From assembly GCF_018614055.1 (NCBI RefSeq), contig NZ_JAGGPB010000074.1, positions 28,849 to 92,848 on the forward strand: a DNA stretch of 64,000 bases. The letters run 5' to 3'. Numbering within the stretch: position 1 is the first letter of the stretch; each line of letters opens with the position of its first letter. A program made the position numbers and the translations under genes. The stretch is from Streptomyces sp. ISL-98. GTDB taxonomy: Bacteria; Actinomycetota; Actinomycetes; Streptomycetales; Streptomycetaceae. Positions 27,264-35,196 of the stretch are shown piece by piece. The notes under the pieces were generated by a model. It ran no database searches. It was given only the letters and a program-made list of their open reading frames with translations, and was not told where the DNA came from.

Positions 27264-27275
27264 GAATGGATGTTC
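27264..27275. promoter_or_regulatory. SOS-like box upstream of recA
   Basis: GAATGGATGTTC (reverse GAACATCCATTC) keeps one full half-site of the actinobacterial LexA box GAAC-N4-GTTC; the other half has one change. It lies about 64 bp upstream of the recA promoter and 66 bp before the divergent kinase gene, so it could influence either. Confidence 0.5.
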
Positions 27276-27340
27276 GATTTTGGTGTCAAGCGCACCACGC
27301 CCACCGGTCCAGGCCTCCCCTCCCGCCTATCCTTCGGGGC

Positions 27341-28504
27341 ATGGCCCTCCCCCAGCGCACCGTGACCTTCGCCGTCGGGGCCGGTGTCGCCCTGGTCACA
27401 GTCGTCGGAACCCTGGTCCGCGACCGGGACGCGTACGAGTCGCCCGGCCGGCTCCTGCTCGGCTGGGCACTCATCGCCGTCGGATGCTCCGCCCTCGTGT
27501 GGCGCCGCCGGTGGCCGGTACCCGTCGCGGTTGTCACCCTGCTGTGCTGCGCGGCGTACTTCCCGGTCAGCACCGTCGACCTGCCGGTGCTGCTCCTGGC
27601 CTACGCCTACGCCCTCTACACCGTCGCCGCCCAGGGGCATCTCGCCTCGGCCATCACTCTGGCCGTCGTCACCATGCTGTCCACCGTCTACGTCGAGCAG
27701 GTGGTGACCTCCGGCGAGCGGCACGTGGACGACGCGGCGATCTTCCTGATGGCCGGCTGGTTCGTCGGCGTGATCGCGATCGGCCAGGCACACCGCACCC
27801 ACCAGGCGTACCTCCGTGAGGTCGAGCAGCGGGTCCGTGCCGCCGAGCGCGAGAAGGACGTACGCGCACGCCAGTCGGCGACGGAGGAGCGGCTGCGCAT
27901 CGCTCGCGAGCTGCACGACGTACTCGGGCACAACATCTCGCTGATCAACGTCCAGGCGGGCGCGGCCCTGCACCGCCATTCCAAGCGGCCGCGCGGCCCC
28001 GAGGAGCTGGTGCCCGCTCTGGAGGCGATCCGCGACAGCAGCAAGGACGCACTGCGCGAACTGCGTGCCACCCTCGGCGTACTGCGCCAGGTCGACGGCG
28101 AGGACGGTGCCCCGGTCACCCCGACCGCGGGCATCGAGCGGCTCGACGAGCTCACGGCACGCGCGCGGGCGGCCGGACTCGACATCCGTACGACCGTAGA
28201 GGGCGCGGCACAGGAGCTGCCTCCGCAGGTCTCGCTCGCTGCCTACCGCATCGTGCAGGAGTCCCTGACGAACGTCGCCCGGCACGCACAGGCCCGCACG
28301 GCTGTCGTCACTGTGCGGTGTGACGGCGACAATGTCGTGGTGCGTATCGAGGACGACGGCCGGGGCTCGGCGCCCGGCGCGGAGGGCAGCGGAATCAACG
28401 GAATGGCAGAGCGGGCACGGGCACTTGGGGGCGAGCTGACCGCCGTCGACACCGGCAGCGGCTTCCGGGTCGAGGCCCGGATCCCGGTCGGAGGAGGCGC
28501 ATGA
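27341..28504 (+). CDS. NarL-family sensor histidine kinase
   Basis: 387-residue kinase with four to five N-terminal membrane helices, no large external domain, then a HisKA_3 domain with the phospho-acceptor His in RELHDVLGHNISLINVQ and an HATPase_c domain (IEDDGRGS, GINGMAERA). The sensing is therefore probably within the membrane. ATG at 27341; a longer frame begins at 27200 but lacks support. It overlaps the response regulator gene by 4 bp (ATGA). Followed by the cyd-like genes, so it may respond to redox or membrane state; this is inference. Confidence 0.9.
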   Translation: MALPQRTVTFAVGAGVALVTVVGTLVRDRDAYESPGRLLLGWALIAVGCSALVWRRRWPVPVAVVTLLCCAAYFPVSTVDLPVLLLAYAYALYTVAAQGHLASAITLAVVTMLSTVYVEQVVTSGERHVDDAAIFLMAGWFVGVIAIGQAHRTHQAYLREVEQRVRAAEREKDVRARQSATEERLRIARELHDVLGHNISLINVQAGAALHRHSKRPRGPEELVPALEAIRDSSKDALRELRATLGVLRQVDGEDGAPVTPTAGIERLDELTARARAAGLDIRTTVEGAAQELPPQVSLAAYRIVQESLTNVARHAQARTAVVTVRCDGDNVVVRIEDDGRGSAPGAEGSGINGMAERARALGGELTAVDTGSGFRVEARIPVGGGA

Positions 28505-29166
28505 TCCGCGTAGTGCTGGCTGACGACCAGACGCTCGTACGGGCGGGATTCCGCTCCATCCTCGACGACGAGGACGACATCGAGGTGGTCGGCGAGGCGG
28601 CCAACGGCAACCAAGCCCTGGCGCTCGCCCGTGAACTGCGCCCGGACGTCGTGCTGATGGACATCCGTATGCCCGAACTCGACGGGCTGGAAGCGACCCG
28701 CCGTATCGTCTCGGATCCTTACTTCGAGGGCATACGGGTCGTCATCCTCACCACCTTCGACGTGGACGACTACGTCTACGGCGCCCTGCGCGCCGGGGCA
28801 TCCGGCTTCCTGGTCAAGGACACGGAGCCGATGGAACTGCTCCACGGTGTACGGGTCGTGGCGCGCGGCGACGCGCTCATCGCCCCCGCCGTGACCCGCC
28901 GCCTCATCGCCGAGTTCGCGGGCCGCGCCAAGCAGCCCGACCCGAGCCCGCGCCTGAACGCCCTCACCGAGCGCGAGCGCGAGGTCATGGGCCTGGTCGG
29001 CGCCGGCCTGTCCAACGACGAGATCGCGCAGCGCCTGGTGCTGAGCCCGGCCACTGCCAAGACCCACGTCAGCCGGATCATGACCAAGGTCAATGTGCGG
29101 GACCGGGCGCAGTTGGTGATCCTCGCGTACGAGAGCGGCATGATCACCCCGGGCTGGCTGGGCTGA
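28501..29166 (+). CDS. NarL/LuxR-type response regulator
   Basis: 221-residue regulator: receiver domain with Asp in VVLMDIRMPELDG and the Lys of FLVKDTEPMEL, then a C-terminal LuxR-type HTH (LTEREREVMGLVGAGLSNDE, then ATAKTHVSRIMTKVNVRDRA). Translationally coupled to the kinase. Candidate targets are its own promoter or the cyd-like genes directly downstream, where a 17-bp direct repeat lies. Confidence 0.93.
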   Translation: MIRVVLADDQTLVRAGFRSILDDEDDIEVVGEAANGNQALALARELRPDVVLMDIRMPELDGLEATRRIVSDPYFEGIRVVILTTFDVDDYVYGALRAGASGFLVKDTEPMELLHGVRVVARGDALIAPAVTRRLIAEFAGRAKQPDPSPRLNALTEREREVMGLVGAGLSNDEIAQRLVLSPATAKTHVSRIMTKVNVRDRAQLVILAYESGMITPGWLG

Positions 29167-29182
29167 CGGGCACCCCCTGACG

Positions 29183-29231
29183 CAACTCCTGGGGTACGCG
29201 GCCGGGTGGACCCACAACTCCTGGGGTACGC
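29183..29231. repeat. Two 17-bp direct repeats upstream of the cyd-like operon
   Basis: CAACTCCTGGGGTACGC occurs at 29183-29199 and again at 29215-29231, 32 bp apart (about three helical turns), in the 122-bp gap between the response regulator and the oxidase gene. Exact repetition in a short promoter gap suggests protein binding sites or a recent small duplication. Confidence 0.75.
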
Positions 29232-29254
29232 CCACTGTCCACGCCAGGCCGACG

Positions 29255-29292
29255 CCACGCCTGTGACCGTGCCTTCAGAGTCACAGGCGTGG
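29255..29292 (+). promoter_or_regulatory. 12-bp inverted repeat covering the oxidase start codon
   Basis: CCACGCCTGTGA (29255-29266) and TCACAGGCGTGG (29281-29292) are perfect inverted repeats with a 14-nt loop. The right arm contains the GTG start (29289-29291) of the oxidase gene, so in mRNA the start codon would be buried; in DNA it could be an operator. Confidence 0.6.
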
Positions 29293-30572
29293 AACCAGAA
29301 ACGCTCGATCTCGCGCGGTTGCAGTTCGCCCTCACCGCCGGCGGACACTTCCTCTTCGTCGCCCTGACGCTGGGGCTCGCCACGGTCGTCGCCGTCATCC
29401 AGACGCGCGCCGTCTTCTCCGGTGACCCCGTGCACGCCCGCATGGTGCGCTTCTGGGGCCAGCTGTACGTCATCAATTACGCCGTAGGGATCGTCACGGG
29501 CATCGTGATGGAGTTCCAGTTCGGCATGACGTGGAGCGGCCTCGGGCACTACGCGGGCAACGTGTTCGGGGCCTCCCTGGCGATCGAGACAGTCGTTGCC
29601 TTCTTCGTCGAGTCGACCTTCCTCGGCCTGTGGATCTTCGGCTGGAACCACTTCGGCAAGGGGGTCCACCTCGCGCTGCTGTGGGTGGTGACGCTGACGG
29701 CGTACCTCTCGGCCTACTGGATCCTCGTCACCAACGGCTTCCTCAACCACCCTGTGGGTTACAGAGAGACCGCCGAAGGGCTGGTCATCAGCGACTCCTG
29801 GGCGCTGCTCACCAACCCGTCCACCCTGTTCGCCTTCCTCCACATAACGGGCGGCGCCCTCATCACAGCGGCGTTCTTCATGGCAGGGGTGAGTGCTTAT
29901 CACCTCTTCCGGCGTACGCCCGATCACGAGCTGTTCCGCCGCTCCCTTCGGATCGGTGTCTTCGTCGCCCTGCCGGCCGTTTTCTTCACCGCTGCGGTCG
30001 GTGGGGCGCAGTTTCCGATGCTGCGGGAGTACCAGCCCGCGAAACTGGCGGCGTTCCAGAGCGATCCCGCCGAAATGGCGCGGTTGCAGGCAGAGATGGC
30101 GGCGAAGTTCGGCCCCGGTGACTATCTGCCCTCCGAGGCGTGGACCAGGGCCGGTGCGCTCGTGATGCTGTCGGTCTTCGGCCTGATGTTCTTCATCGCG
30201 ATCCTGGGCGTCGTCCTCGGCTCCATCAAGTGGACGGTGTACCGCCTCCGCCCCTGGCACGTACTGCTGATGGCCGTCGTCCCCCTGCCGTTCGTAGCGA
30301 TGACCGCGGGCTGGGTCTTCCGGGAGGCAGGGCGCCAGCCGTGGGTGATATACGGGCTGCTGAAAACGGAGGACGCGGGATCCGCCCTTTCCACCGGCCA
30401 GTTGCAGCTTTCGCTCGCCGTTTTCGGCACTCTCTTCGTGCTGCTGATCACCATCAACTGGTGGCTGTTGCTGCGCACCGCACAGCGCGGCTCTTCCCAC
30501 GTGGCCCTGGGGGCTGACGACCGTACGGACCACGGCCCGGCCGATCGCCCCCTCCCTGTCCACTCGTACTGA
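29289..30572 (+). CDS. cydA: Cytochrome bd-like oxidase subunit I, divergent
   Basis: 427-residue CydA-type protein with about nine membrane helices, shorter than the roughly 500 residues of typical CydA. Conserved: H20 in the RLQFALTAGGHFLF start (heme b595/d region), E100 and E108 in SLAIETVVAFFVESTFLG, H185 (heme b558) and the GRQPW motif (348-352). Changed: the FRxM motif giving the Met ligand of heme b558 reads WTRAGA (about 285-290), and in the short Q-loop K252 is kept but the E257 counterpart is Gln. GTG at 29289 is the only start that fits the family. It probably forms a membrane oxidase with the next gene, but quinol oxidation is uncertain. Confidence 0.82.
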   Translation: MEPETLDLARLQFALTAGGHFLFVALTLGLATVVAVIQTRAVFSGDPVHARMVRFWGQLYVINYAVGIVTGIVMEFQFGMTWSGLGHYAGNVFGASLAIETVVAFFVESTFLGLWIFGWNHFGKGVHLALLWVVTLTAYLSAYWILVTNGFLNHPVGYRETAEGLVISDSWALLTNPSTLFAFLHITGGALITAAFFMAGVSAYHLFRRTPDHELFRRSLRIGVFVALPAVFFTAAVGGAQFPMLREYQPAKLAAFQSDPAEMARLQAEMAAKFGPGDYLPSEAWTRAGALVMLSVFGLMFFIAILGVVLGSIKWTVYRLRPWHVLLMAVVPLPFVAMTAGWVFREAGRQPWVIYGLLKTEDAGSALSTGQLQLSLAVFGTLFVLLITINWWLLLRTAQRGSSHVALGADDRTDHGPADRPLPVHSY

Positions 30573-30592
30573 AGAGATCCGGAGACGACGTC

Positions 30593-31369
30593 ATGGACAT
30601 CCTTGCCATCGCCCTTCTGGGCTTCTTCGCAACCGGCTACTTCGTACTGGCGGGTGCTGACCTCGGTGTCGGCATGCTGCTGCCCTATCTGGGGCGCGAG
30701 CCCGGCGAGCGGCGCCTGGTTCTCGCCTCCATCGGGCCGTTCTTCCTGAGCAACGAGGTGTGGCTGATCGCCACCGCCGGCGTACTGATCGGCTGCTTCC
30801 CCACGCTGGAAGGTGAGCTGTTCCAGGGGCAGTTCCTGGTACTGCTGCCACTCGTCGCCGGCTGGATCGTGCGGGACGCGGGCCTGTGGTGGCGTGGGCG
30901 CGGCGCCTCGCGGGGGTGGCGCAGCAGCATGGATGCCCTTGTGGTGTGCGGCAGCTGGACCGTGGCGCTGTCCTGGGGTGCGCTGTACGCCGGGCTGCTG
31001 ACCGGGGATCCGTTCAGGCCTGCGTCGGGCAGCCTGACGGTGTTCACGGCCCTCGCGGTGGCCCTGCTGTTCGCAGCGCACGGGCTCGGCTTCGCCGCAC
31101 TGCGGCTGACCGGCAAGCCGTACGAGCGGGCCAGGCAGATCTCGGGCCGTACACCCCGGCTGCACTCCTTCGCGCTGACCGCTGTCGTCATGGCCGCCCT
31201 GCCGCTCTTCGCCGGCACCCGGCTGCCCCTCGCCGACTCGGCGGCGGACAGCGTCACTCTCTCGCTCCTGGTGCCGGCACTGCTCGTCGTCACACCGGCG
31301 CTGGTGGCCGCACAGGTGTGGCTGTGGCGCACGTTCGGACACCGCGTAACCCGCCCCTCGTACCTCTGA
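30593..31369 (+). CDS. cydB: Cytochrome bd-like oxidase subunit II, short form
   Basis: 258-residue CydB-type membrane protein, against 330-380 residues for typical CydB, so about two C-terminal helices are missing. The N-terminal motif ADLGVGMLLPYLGR retains the conserved Asp. The WDGNQVW motif reads FLSNEVW here, losing the Trp and the Asp used for proton uptake in E. coli. ATG at 30593 lies 20 bp after the subunit I stop with GGAG upstream, so both are made together. No cydDC assembly transporter is present in the window. Confidence 0.82.
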   Translation: MDILAIALLGFFATGYFVLAGADLGVGMLLPYLGREPGERRLVLASIGPFFLSNEVWLIATAGVLIGCFPTLEGELFQGQFLVLLPLVAGWIVRDAGLWWRGRGASRGWRSSMDALVVCGSWTVALSWGALYAGLLTGDPFRPASGSLTVFTALAVALLFAAHGLGFAALRLTGKPYERARQISGRTPRLHSFALTAVVMAALPLFAGTRLPLADSAADSVTLSLLVPALLVVTPALVAAQVWLWRTFGHRVTRPSYL

Positions 31370-31404
31370 ATCTTCCGCACCTCTGTCCTGACAAGGAGTC
31401 CGTC

Positions 31405-33564
31405 ATGACCATCGGCACAGAACCCGCAGCAGCGCCCGCACAGCGGCCCGCGCGCCGTGCGAGCGTCTTCGAGCGCCTGGCCGCCTTCTCCCACCAGCAC
31501 CGCTGGAGGGCCCTCGGCCTGTGGGTCGCCGTCCTGATCGCCGTCACGGCCGCGTCGACCGCCGTCGGCAGCGATTACCACAACGATTTCTCGCTTCCCG
31601 GCACCGATTCGCAGGCCGCCCGGACCACGCTCCAGAAGCACGGCTCCGCGCAGGCGGGCGACTCCGTACAGATCGTCATCAAGGACAGAGACGGACTGCG
31701 CGGCAGGGACATACAGCAGCGCGTCGAGCCCATGCTCGAGAAGGTGGCGAAGCTTCCCGGCGTGGCCGAGGTCCGCAGCCCGTACGAGGACGCGGCGGCC
31801 TTCTCCAAAGACGGCACTGTCGCGTACGCGACGGTCACGCTCGACGGCAAGACGGAGGACGTCCCCAAAGAGGACGTAGTACGGGTCATCGACACCGCCA
31901 AGTCCGTTGCGGGGCAGGGGCTTCAGGCCGAGGTCGGCGGCGACGCCGTACGAGGCGCGGAAGAGAGCGAGGGCGGCGCGGCGGAGGGAGCGGGCATTCT
32001 TGGGGCGCTCGTGATCCTGGTCTTCCTCTTCGGGTCGCTGGTCGCCGCGAGCCTGCCCGTTGTCGCCGCACTCTTCGCCGTCGGGACGTCGATCGGGCTG
32101 ATCGCGATGGCCTCGCACCTCGCGAACGTCGCCGACTTCACCCCGCCGATCATGATGCTGGTGGGTCTGGGCGTCGGCATCGACTACGCCCTGCTGATCT
32201 TCTCCCGCTACAGGGGCGAGCTGCTGAAGGGTGTACGGGCGGAACAGGCCACCCGTACAGCGCTGGACGCGGCCGGCCGTACCGTCTTCTTCGCCGGCTG
32301 CACAGTGATCATCGCGCTGATGGGACTGGTGGCCCTCGGCCTCGGCTCGCTGCAGGGCGTGGCACTCGCGGTGGCACTGACCGTCCTGGTCACCATGGCC
32401 GCTTCGCTGACCCTGCTTCCCGCACTGCTCGGCATCCTGGGCAAGCGCATCGAGCGCAGTGTGGCCAAGCGCGCCGCCAAGGCGAAGCGCGTCGAGGGTG
32501 CGGCCTGGCGGCGCTGGGCGACCGGTGTGCAGCGCAGGCCCTGGGCGGCACTGATCGTGGCGCTCGTCGCGCTGGGCGCGCTGGCCGCCCCCGCGCTCGA
32601 CATGCGCCTGGGCTTCGCCGACGCGGGCAACGAGGCGCAGACGAAGACCAGCCGGAAGGCGTACGACCTCCTGGGAGAGGGCTTCGGGCCCGGCTTCAAC
32701 GGCCCGCTCGTCGTGGTGGCCGACGGCGGCAGCGACGACGCGGCACAGCGGGTACGTACCGCACTGGAGGGGACGGAGGGGGTCGCGGCCGTGACCCCGG
32801 CCTTCCCGACGCAGGACCGTTCGGTCTCGACCGTCATCGCCTTCCCCGATTCCGCACCGCAGGACGAGGCGACGTCCGGTCTCGTCGAGCGGTTGCGCTC
32901 CGACGTACTGCCGCCGCTGGAGCGGGACACCGGCGCCGATCTGCTGGTCGGCGGATCCACTGCGGCGACGGAGGACTTCGCCACGACTGTGTCGGACAGG
33001 ATGCCGCTGTTCGTCGCGATCGTCGTGGGACTCTCCGCGCTGCTGTTGCTCGCCGTATTCCGGTCGGTCCTGATCCCGGTGAAAGCCGCGCTGCTCAACC
33101 TGATCAGCATCGGTGCGGCGCTCGGCGTGATCACGCTGGTGTTCCAGCACGGCTGGTTCGGCGTCGAGCCCGGCCCCATCGAGGCGTTCATCCCGGTCAT
33201 GATCTTCGCGATCGTCTTCGGGCTCTCCATGGACTACGAGGTCTTCCTGCTCTCGCGCATCCATGAGGAGTGGGAGCGCACGAAGGACGCGCCGGGTGCG
33301 GTGCGCGAGGGGCTCGCGGCGACCGGCAAGGTGATCACGGCGGCAGCGGCCATCATGATCGTGGTGTTCTCGGCCTTCATGCTCAGTCCTGACCGGATGC
33401 TCCAGCAGTTCGGGCTCGGTCTGGCGGTGGCGATTCTGCTGGACGCCGTCGTCATCCGCTGCCTGATCGTGCCCGCGGTGATGCAGTTGCTGGGGCGGAG
33501 CGCGTGGTGGCTGCCGGCCGGACTGCGCCGGGTCCTGCCCCGGGTGGAGCTGGAGCGCCACTGA
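31405..33564 (+). CDS. MMPL-family RND transporter
   Basis: 719-residue RND-type exporter with the two-fold MMPL layout: helix 1 (ALGLWVAVLIAVTAAST), an external domain starting at SDYHNDFSLPGTDSQ, five helices, then a second copy. The proton-relay motifs GVGIDYALLIFSRYR and GLSMDYEVFLLSRIHEEW mark the two halves. ATG at 31405 follows AAGGAG; the frame is open much further upstream but overlaps cydB. Likely driven by the proton motive force to export a lipid or hydrophobic compound. It is 35 bp after the cyd-like genes and may share their transcript. Confidence 0.92.
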   Translation: MTIGTEPAAAPAQRPARRASVFERLAAFSHQHRWRALGLWVAVLIAVTAASTAVGSDYHNDFSLPGTDSQAARTTLQKHGSAQAGDSVQIVIKDRDGLRGRDIQQRVEPMLEKVAKLPGVAEVRSPYEDAAAFSKDGTVAYATVTLDGKTEDVPKEDVVRVIDTAKSVAGQGLQAEVGGDAVRGAEESEGGAAEGAGILGALVILVFLFGSLVAASLPVVAALFAVGTSIGLIAMASHLANVADFTPPIMMLVGLGVGIDYALLIFSRYRGELLKGVRAEQATRTALDAAGRTVFFAGCTVIIALMGLVALGLGSLQGVALAVALTVLVTMAASLTLLPALLGILGKRIERSVAKRAAKAKRVEGAAWRRWATGVQRRPWAALIVALVALGALAAPALDMRLGFADAGNEAQTKTSRKAYDLLGEGFGPGFNGPLVVVADGGSDDAAQRVRTALEGTEGVAAVTPAFPTQDRSVSTVIAFPDSAPQDEATSGLVERLRSDVLPPLERDTGADLLVGGSTAATEDFATTVSDRMPLFVAIVVGLSALLLLAVFRSVLIPVKAALLNLISIGAALGVITLVFQHGWFGVEPGPIEAFIPVMIFAIVFGLSMDYEVFLLSRIHEEWERTKDAPGAVREGLAATGKVITAAAAIMIVVFSAFMLSPDRMLQQFGLGLAVAILLDAVVIRCLIVPAVMQLLGRSAWWLPAGLRRVLPRVELERH

Positions 33565-33601
33565 CACGGCCGTACGGCAACGGTCCGCCCCTCAGGCGTC
33601 C

Positions 33602-34891
33602 TCAGGCGTGGTCGTCCCCGGACGGCGGCGTCTGCGGTGGACGGGACTCCTGACGGGTTTCCTGGCCGGGTTCCTGACCGGGCTCACGGCGCCGCAGACG
33701 GGTGAGGAGAGAGGCGCCGCGTCGTGGCGCGCGCCTGCCGTGCACCCGCGGGTCGTCCGTCACGTCGTACCGCTTCACATACGCGCCCAGGAAGGCCTGC
33801 AGCGTCGCGATCGCCGGAATCGCGATCAGCGCGCCGACAGCGCCCATCAGCGCGGTGCCCGCGACGACCGAGCCGAAGGCCACCGCCGGGTGGATGTCGA
33901 CGGTCTTGGCGGTCAGCTTCGGCTGCAGCACGTAGTTCTCGAACTGCTGGTAGACCACGACGAATCCGAGCACCCACAGCGCGTACCAGGGGTTGACCGT
34001 GAACGCGATCAGCATCGGCAGGGCGCCCGCCAGATACGTACCGATGGTCGGGATGAACTGCGAGACCAGGCCCACCCACACCGCGAGCGCGGGCGCGTAC
34101 GGCACGTCGAGGGCTTCGAGCAGGATGTAGTGCGCGACTCCGGAGATGAGCGCCATCAGACCGCGCGAGTAGATGTAGCCGCCCGTCTTGTCGACCGCGA
34201 TCTCCCAGGCGCGCAGCACCTCGGTCTGGCGGGACGGCGGCAGTACGGAGCACAGGGCGCGGCGCAGTCGGGGCCCGTCGGCGGCGAAGTAGAACGAGAA
34301 CAGGAAGATCGTCAGCAGCTTGAACAGCCCACCGAGGACGGTCGCCGATACGTCCAGGACGCCGGTCGCGCTGTTCTGTACGTACTTCCGCAGCCAGTCG
34401 GAGTTCAGCAGGCTGTCCTGGACCTCGACCCGCGAGAGCTCCGTCTGGAAGGTCTCATTGATCCATCTGATCACCGAGTCGAGGTACTTGGGGAAGTCCT
34501 CGACCATCTCGATGATCTGGCCGGCCAGCATCGAGCCGAGCAGCACGACAAACCCGGCCCCCGCGACCAGCACCCCCATGAAGACCAGGAAGGTGGCAAG
34601 ACCGCGGCGCATGCCGCGGGCCGCCATGCGGCCGACGGCGGGCTCGATCGCGAGCGCCAGGAAGAAGGAGATCAAGATGTTGATCAGCAGCCCGACGAGC
34701 TGGTGGAAGGCCCAGCTGCCGAGCTGGAAGCAGGCGTAGAGGGCGAGGGCGATCACCATGGCCCGGGGCAGCCACCGGGGCATGCGAGCCGGAGCGGCGC
34801 CTGCCGTGAGGGCCGAGGGCGGGGGCGCGGTCAGGGAAGCTGCGTCCTTGGCGGACTCGTCGGTGGGTGCCACGGGGTAAGTCTGGCCCAT
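33602..34891 (-). CDS. AI-2E family transporter (PF01594-type permease)
   Basis: 429-residue membrane protein with about eight helices (for example ALALYACFQLGSWAFHQL, then LLINILISFFLALAIEPAVG) and the family's central soluble segment. C-terminal tail is charged (RAPRRGASLLTRLRRREP then Gln/Glu repeats EPGQEPGQETRQES). The family name comes from TqsA; in actinobacteria the substrate is unknown and AI-2 export should not be assumed. ATG at 34891. It converges with the MMPL gene, with 37 bp between them. Confidence 0.85.
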   Translation of the reverse strand: MGQTYPVAPTDESAKDAASLTAPPPSALTAGAAPARMPRWLPRAMVIALALYACFQLGSWAFHQLVGLLINILISFFLALAIEPAVGRMAARGMRRGLATFLVFMGVLVAGAGFVVLLGSMLAGQIIEMVEDFPKYLDSVIRWINETFQTELSRVEVQDSLLNSDWLRKYVQNSATGVLDVSATVLGGLFKLLTIFLFSFYFAADGPRLRRALCSVLPPSRQTEVLRAWEIAVDKTGGYIYSRGLMALISGVAHYILLEALDVPYAPALAVWVGLVSQFIPTIGTYLAGALPMLIAFTVNPWYALWVLGFVVVYQQFENYVLQPKLTAKTVDIHPAVAFGSVVAGTALMGAVGALIAIPAIATLQAFLGAYVKRYDVTDDPRVHGRRAPRRGASLLTRLRRREPGQEPGQETRQESRPPQTPPSGDDHA

Positions 34892-34922
34892 GCCTGTGTC
34901 GTCGAACCGGGCGCCCTGTGCG

Positions 34923-35117
34923 TCAGCGCTTGTCGGCGGGGATGTTCATCGCGGAACAGACGCCGCGCCACACGTCCTTGGCTTCCCATCCCGCGGCCAG
35001 GGCCTGGTGCACGGTACGGCCGCCGAGTTCGGCCATCACATGGTCACGGGCGAAGGAATCGGCGTACGCCGCGCCGAAGTGGTCCGCCATCCGCTCCCAG
35101 AAAATCGTCAACCGCAT
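34923..35117 (-). CDS. DUF3046 small protein
   Basis: 64 residues beginning MRLTIFWERMADHFG and containing ELGGRTVHQALAAGWEAKDV. This is the DUF3046 family, typical of actinobacteria and usually near recA/recX, as here. Likely a small cytoplasmic protein; function unknown. It lies 31 bp upstream of the AI-2E-type permease gene and is probably co-transcribed with it. Confidence 0.85.
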   Translation of the reverse strand: MRLTIFWERMADHFGAAYADSFARDHVMAELGGRTVHQALAAGWEAKDVWRGVCSAMNIPADKR

Positions 35118-35196
35118 GACTCCAGTATCGCGCCCCTGAGAGTGCAGCCCTGTCCGTAGACCTTGCCGACAGCGCTTTCCGCCCTACGGTCGTCCC

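Noticed and set aside
30886..31404. Extended N-terminus for the MMPL transporter
   Set aside because: It overlaps cydB in another frame; ATG at 31405 has AAGGAG and gives the family N-terminus.
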